Below, in pieces: positions 61,175 through 64,000 of a stretch of DNA of 64,000 bases. How positions within the stretch are numbered: the first letter of the stretch is position 1; every line of letters starts with the position of its first letter. Where the stretch lies: assembly GCF_001650875.1 (NCBI RefSeq), contig NZ_LXYI01000001.1:62001-126000 (forward strand), written 5' to 3'. The translations under genes and the position numbers were made by a program. The notes beneath the pieces are model-generated. The model made no database searches. It was not told where the DNA came from and saw only the letters and a program-made list of their open reading frames with translations. This DNA is from Sulfitobacter sp. EhC04. Its GTDB lineage: Bacteria > Pseudomonadota > Alphaproteobacteria > Rhodobacterales > Rhodobacteraceae.

Positions 61175-61242
61175 GTCCTGCTCCTTGCGTTCGCCCGAGT
61201 TTGCGGGGGCGCAAGGATCAGGTCAAGACGGGCGATGGCAGC

Positions 61243-62253
61243 CTATTCAGCCACCTGCGCGCCGTGGCCCAGCGGCAGGGAAGTGTCCTTGCCGCCCGGA
61301 ATCTCCACATCGTCGCCCATTTCGGCCAGGAACCGTTCCGCCTCCAACGCAGCCATGCAGCCCATACCGGCACTGGTCACCGCCTGGCGGTACTTGTGGT
61401 CCGTCAGGTCGCCGGCGGCAAAGACGCCGGGAATAGAGGTTTCGGTGCTGTCAGGCTTGGTCACGACATAGCCGCCCATATGGGTTTCCAGCACGTCCTT
61501 GACCAGTTCGTTCGCCGGGGCATGGCCGATGGCGATGAACACGCCCTTGGCGGGGATGTCCGTGATTTCGCCGGTCTCGACATGCTTTACCTTGATGCCT
61601 TCGACGCCCAGCGGGCTGTCGGTGCCATAGACTTCGTGCAGTTCATGGAACCACAGCGGTTCGATCTTGGGGTTCTTCATCAGCCGGTCGATCAGGATCT
61701 TCTCGGCGCGCAATTCGTCGCGGCGGTGGATCAGCGTGACCTTTGAGGCGAAGTTGGTCAGAAACAGCGCCTCTTCGACAGCCGTGTTGCCGCCGCCGAC
61801 GACGACGATCTCCTGACCACGGTAAAAGAACCCGTCACAGGTCGCACAGGCGCTGACGCCAAAGCCCTTGAACTTGTCCTCCGTCGGCAGGCCGAGCCAT
61901 TTTGCCCGCGCACCGGTGGCAAGGATCACCGCATCGGCCACATAGGTGGTGCCGCTGTCCCCTTTGGCATGGAAGGGACGGCTGGAAAGGTCCAGATCGG
62001 TGATGATGTCGCCGATGATCTCGGTGCCCATGGCCTTGGCATGGTCCTGCATGCGGATCATCAGGTCAGGGCCCTGCACTTCACTGTCACCGGGCCAGTT
62101 CTCGACCTCGGTGGTGGTGGTCAGCTGGCCGCCCGGTTCGATGCCCTGCACCAGAATAGGCTCCAGCATGGCGCGGCTGGCATAGACACCGGCGGTGTAG
62201 CCTGCGGGGCCTGAGCCAATGATCAGAACCTTGGTTTTGCGTGTCTCGGCCAT
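61243..62253 (-). CDS. trxB: Thioredoxin-disulfide reductase
   Basis: 336 residues. FAD motif GSGPAGYTA, redox cysteines CATC (ACATCDGFF) and the NADPH motif GGGNTAVEEA. Start ATG 62253 (MAETRKTKV); an in-frame Met at 62289 would be longer than the family. Divergent from an Lrp regulator, and 68 bp before the cyclase gene. Confidence 0.97.
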   Translation of the reverse strand: MAETRKTKVLIIGSGPAGYTAGVYASRAMLEPILVQGIEPGGQLTTTTEVENWPGDSEVQGPDLMIRMQDHAKAMGTEIIGDIITDLDLSSRPFHAKGDSGTTYVADAVILATGARAKWLGLPTEDKFKGFGVSACATCDGFFYRGQEIVVVGGGNTAVEEALFLTNFASKVTLIHRRDELRAEKILIDRLMKNPKIEPLWFHELHEVYGTDSPLGVEGIKVKHVETGEITDIPAKGVFIAIGHAPANELVKDVLETHMGGYVVTKPDSTETSIPGVFAAGDLTDHKYRQAVTSAGMGCMAALEAERFLAEMGDDVEIPGGKDTSLPLGHGAQVAE

Positions 62254-62394
62254 ACGGCACCCCCGAACATCTGTTGCAGCCCCCGTCATATAGACAAGCT
62301 CCGCTCCCGCTTAAACCCCCGTTGGGATGACCGGAAGCCGGGCCGATAGGGCTTTTCTTCGAAGGATGCTGGCGCTAAGTGTCGACTCTGGAAG

Positions 62395-62430
62395 ATTCTT
62401 GCGCGAATACGAAACAATATTGCGCAGAAT
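62395..62430. promoter_or_regulatory. Inverted repeat upstream of the Lrp-type gene
   Basis: ATTCTTGCGC (62395-62404) and GCGCAGAAT (62422-62430) are inverted copies with a one-base bulge and a 17-bp spacer. It lies 43 bp before the Lrp start in the trxB/lrp shared region; an Lrp-type autoregulatory site is a fair guess. Confidence 0.4.
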
Positions 62431-62472
62431 TGCCGCGCTGATATAAGAATCGCAAATACCACAGGGGGCGTC

Positions 62473-62973
62473 ATGGCAGGTACACGGCTTGATCCGATTG
62501 ATCGGAAAATTCTGGCCGAATTGCAGGCGGATGGGCGGATGACCAATGTTGAGCTGGCCAAGCGGGTCGGCATTTCAGCACCGCCCTGCCTGCGCCGGGT
62601 GCGCACGCTGGAGGAACAAGGCTACATCCGCGGCTATCACGCCGATGTCGATGCCCGCGAACTGGGGTTCGAGGTTCAGGTTTTCGCGATGGTCGGGCTG
62701 GCGAGCCAGGCCGAGGCGGACCTGAGCACCTTCGAGCAGAAATGCCGCGACTGGCCGCTGGTCCGTGAATGCCACATGCTGAACGGCGAAGTCGATTTCA
62801 TCATCAAATGCGTGGCCCCCGACCTGTCCAGTTTCCAGAGCTTTCTGACCGGCAAGCTGCTGACCACCCCGAATGTGGCCAGCGTCAAGACCAGCCTGGT
62901 CATCCGTGGTGCCAAGGATGAGCCCGGCGTGCCTTTCGATGTATTGGAAGAACGCCTGAAGACGTCCCCCTGA
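62473..62973 (+). CDS. Lrp/AsnC-family transcriptional regulator
   Basis: 166 residues. N-terminal HTH (DPIDRKILAELQADGRMTNVELAKRVG) then the AsnC ligand-binding domain with DFIIKCVAPDLSSFQ. Divergent from trxB with 219 bp between the starts; it may regulate trxB and itself. Confidence 0.93.
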   Translation: MAGTRLDPIDRKILAELQADGRMTNVELAKRVGISAPPCLRRVRTLEEQGYIRGYHADVDARELGFEVQVFAMVGLASQAEADLSTFEQKCRDWPLVRECHMLNGEVDFIIKCVAPDLSSFQSFLTGKLLTTPNVASVKTSLVIRGAKDEPGVPFDVLEERLKTSP

Positions 62974-63011
62974 GGAGCAGGCCCAGGGGGACGCCGTCGC
63001 GGCGTGTGCCC

Positions 63012-63800
63012 TCAGGCGACCTGGCCGTTTTCCGGTTCGGGGGCGCGAGGGTGGGCAAGGGGGCCAAAGTCGGTGATGTGACTGATACGCGGAAACATCC
63101 CCAGGAAACGGTCGCGAAGTGAATGGGTTACCGTCCGCGTTGCATTGGCGCCGGGGTGAAAGGTTTCCATCTCTAGCCCGCCCGCATTGATCGCGGCATG
63201 CCGGTCCAGGCAGATGTGGAACAGCCGCACAGGCGTTGGCGGTACGATCTCGATCACGTTCACGCCATCCACGAATTCCCGGACAGAGGTCAGCATCCGT
63301 GTGCCCCCGGCCTCTGACCTCAGGTGGTGGGGTGTGTGCAGCACCCGCGCGCCCGGTCCCACGGTCAGGAAGGAGGCGGGGCGCCCCTGTCCGAAACTGT
63401 CGGCCATGATCCGCACCAGCGGCATCCGGCGGCCCGCATCGGCAGGCACGAAACTGGAGGAACCGATCCAGATCAGCTTGGCCGGTTCCCCGGTCGACGT
63501 GTTGATCATGTCACCGGGTTGCAGATCCTCGACCGCAACCTCGCCATTGACGGTCTGGATCAGCGTGCCGCGTGCAAAAGCGGAAAAGGCGGATTCGAAC
63601 AAGGGAATGGCCGGGGCCCTGTCCTGTCCGATGTAGAGCGAGTCATCCGACCGCAGCGCCGCTATTTCGAAATTGCGCATCGGCATGGGGACGGCTGCCC
63701 GCAGGCCGCCGTTTGCAGGACCCGGCGCGTTCAGGTCGAACCCACGCGGTGCTTTCAGTCTGGTCGTCAGGCGGGCGCCCGAGGCAGCAGTAATATTCAT
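63012..63800 (-). CDS. Hint-domain protein without catalytic cysteine
   Basis: 262 residues. The Hint segment starts at FARGTLIQTVNGEVAVEDL, with PGDMINTSTG and the late C-terminal RVLHTPHHLR and FHICLDRHAAINAGGLEMETFHPG. At the place of the nucleophilic Cys of self-processing Hint domains there is Ala (A74, SAFARGT). Start ATG 63800 with the ribosome site GGAAGGG. Function unknown. Confidence 0.8.
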   Translation of the reverse strand: MNITAASGARLTTRLKAPRGFDLNAPGPANGGLRAAVPMPMRNFEIAALRSDDSLYIGQDRAPAIPLFESAFSAFARGTLIQTVNGEVAVEDLQPGDMINTSTGEPAKLIWIGSSSFVPADAGRRMPLVRIMADSFGQGRPASFLTVGPGARVLHTPHHLRSEAGGTRMLTSVREFVDGVNVIEIVPPTPVRLFHICLDRHAAINAGGLEMETFHPGANATRTVTHSLRDRFLGMFPRISHITDFGPLAHPRAPEPENGQVA

Positions 63801-64000
63801 GCGATCACCCTTCCAAGGTTGGTCACATCCGTGTCGGCCCCCACCGACAACAACGGAAATAACATTTGTCATTTCATGTCTTCTACGAGGCTTAAATCGC
63901 CATGAAAGAGCTAGATTGTCAAAGTTTGTCGAACATTAATGCCCCATTTAAGGCTAATTTGGTGGAATATCGCCGTTCTGTTTCCTCATTTCCGCCGGCG
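63801..64000. other. Right-edge intergenic region
   Basis: 200 bp with no supported gene up to the window end. AT-richer than the genes. A minus-strand TTGACA (63922-63917) could be a -35 element for the Hint gene, but no good -10 follows at the right distance. Confidence 0.4.

Overview
This 64 kb window is a GC-rich, densely coded stretch of chromosome. Its gene content points to an alphaproteobacterium of the Rhodobacteraceae, most likely the Roseobacter group. Supporting signs are an F1-only ATP synthase operon, homospermidine synthase, an hsp20-DUF1150 pair, DUF2125, DUF2161, DUF465/YdcH and TIGR01459 proteins, a Hint-domain protein, and a fused ATP sulfurylase/APS kinase. I see no rRNA, tRNA, CRISPR array, transposase, integrase or prophage. 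This is mostly core genome with a few accessory genes.

Layout, first half. 0-6.5 kb: ETF-ubiquinone oxidoreductase (cut by the left edge), a secreted TPR protein, the isoprenoid genes ispE and polyprenyl diphosphate synthase end to end, then a DUF2007 protein coupled to an N6-adenine methyltransferase. 6.5-8.8 kb: a DUF465 protein, a DMT exporter with its LysR regulator, an inverted-repeat operator and a divergent 38-residue microprotein. 8.8-14.6 kb: PHB genes phbB and phbA, an EAL phosphodiesterase, tag, rpsD, a hypothetical protein and a thioesterase. 14.6-20.5 kb: homospermidine synthase, then a coupled hisC-tyrA-extensin set, DUF2125 and ChaC. 20.5-28.8 kb: a MotA/MotB-like motor pair whose B subunit has a very long periplasmic coiled coil, an M23 peptidase behind clpA, gloB and a methyltransferase. 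28.8-32 kb: two tandem RTX-repeat proteins sharing a near-identical promoter and N-terminus.

Layout, second half. 32.1-37 kb: atpHAGDC. 37-47.4 kb: an H-type lectin, prs, a thioredoxin-fold isomerase and hydrolase pair, ribF-ycgN-ltaE, MaoC, a HAD phosphatase, Mn-pyrophosphatase, MmcQ, a DUF2161 nuclease-like protein and a TraB/GumN protein. 47.5-49.7 kb: groESL under a CIRCE operator. 49.8-57.6 kb: a DMT transporter, Nudix, a secreted lipase-like hydrolase, a PhnM-like amidohydrolase, purEK, DUF465, hsp20-DUF1150 behind a sigma-32-type promoter, and PhzF coupled to a GT10-like glycosyltransferase. 57.6-64 kb: sat/cysC, a membrane cytochrome-like/ferredoxin/adenylate cyclase fusion, trxB, a divergent Lrp regulator and a Hint-domain protein.

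The most interesting items are the paired RTX proteins, the trxB-linked redox-type cyclase, the uncharacterised MotAB-like motor, the LysR/operator/microprotein unit, the stand-alone PhnM paralogue and the Hint protein that lacks its catalytic cysteine. All functions are read from motifs and remembered family features; no database search was run.
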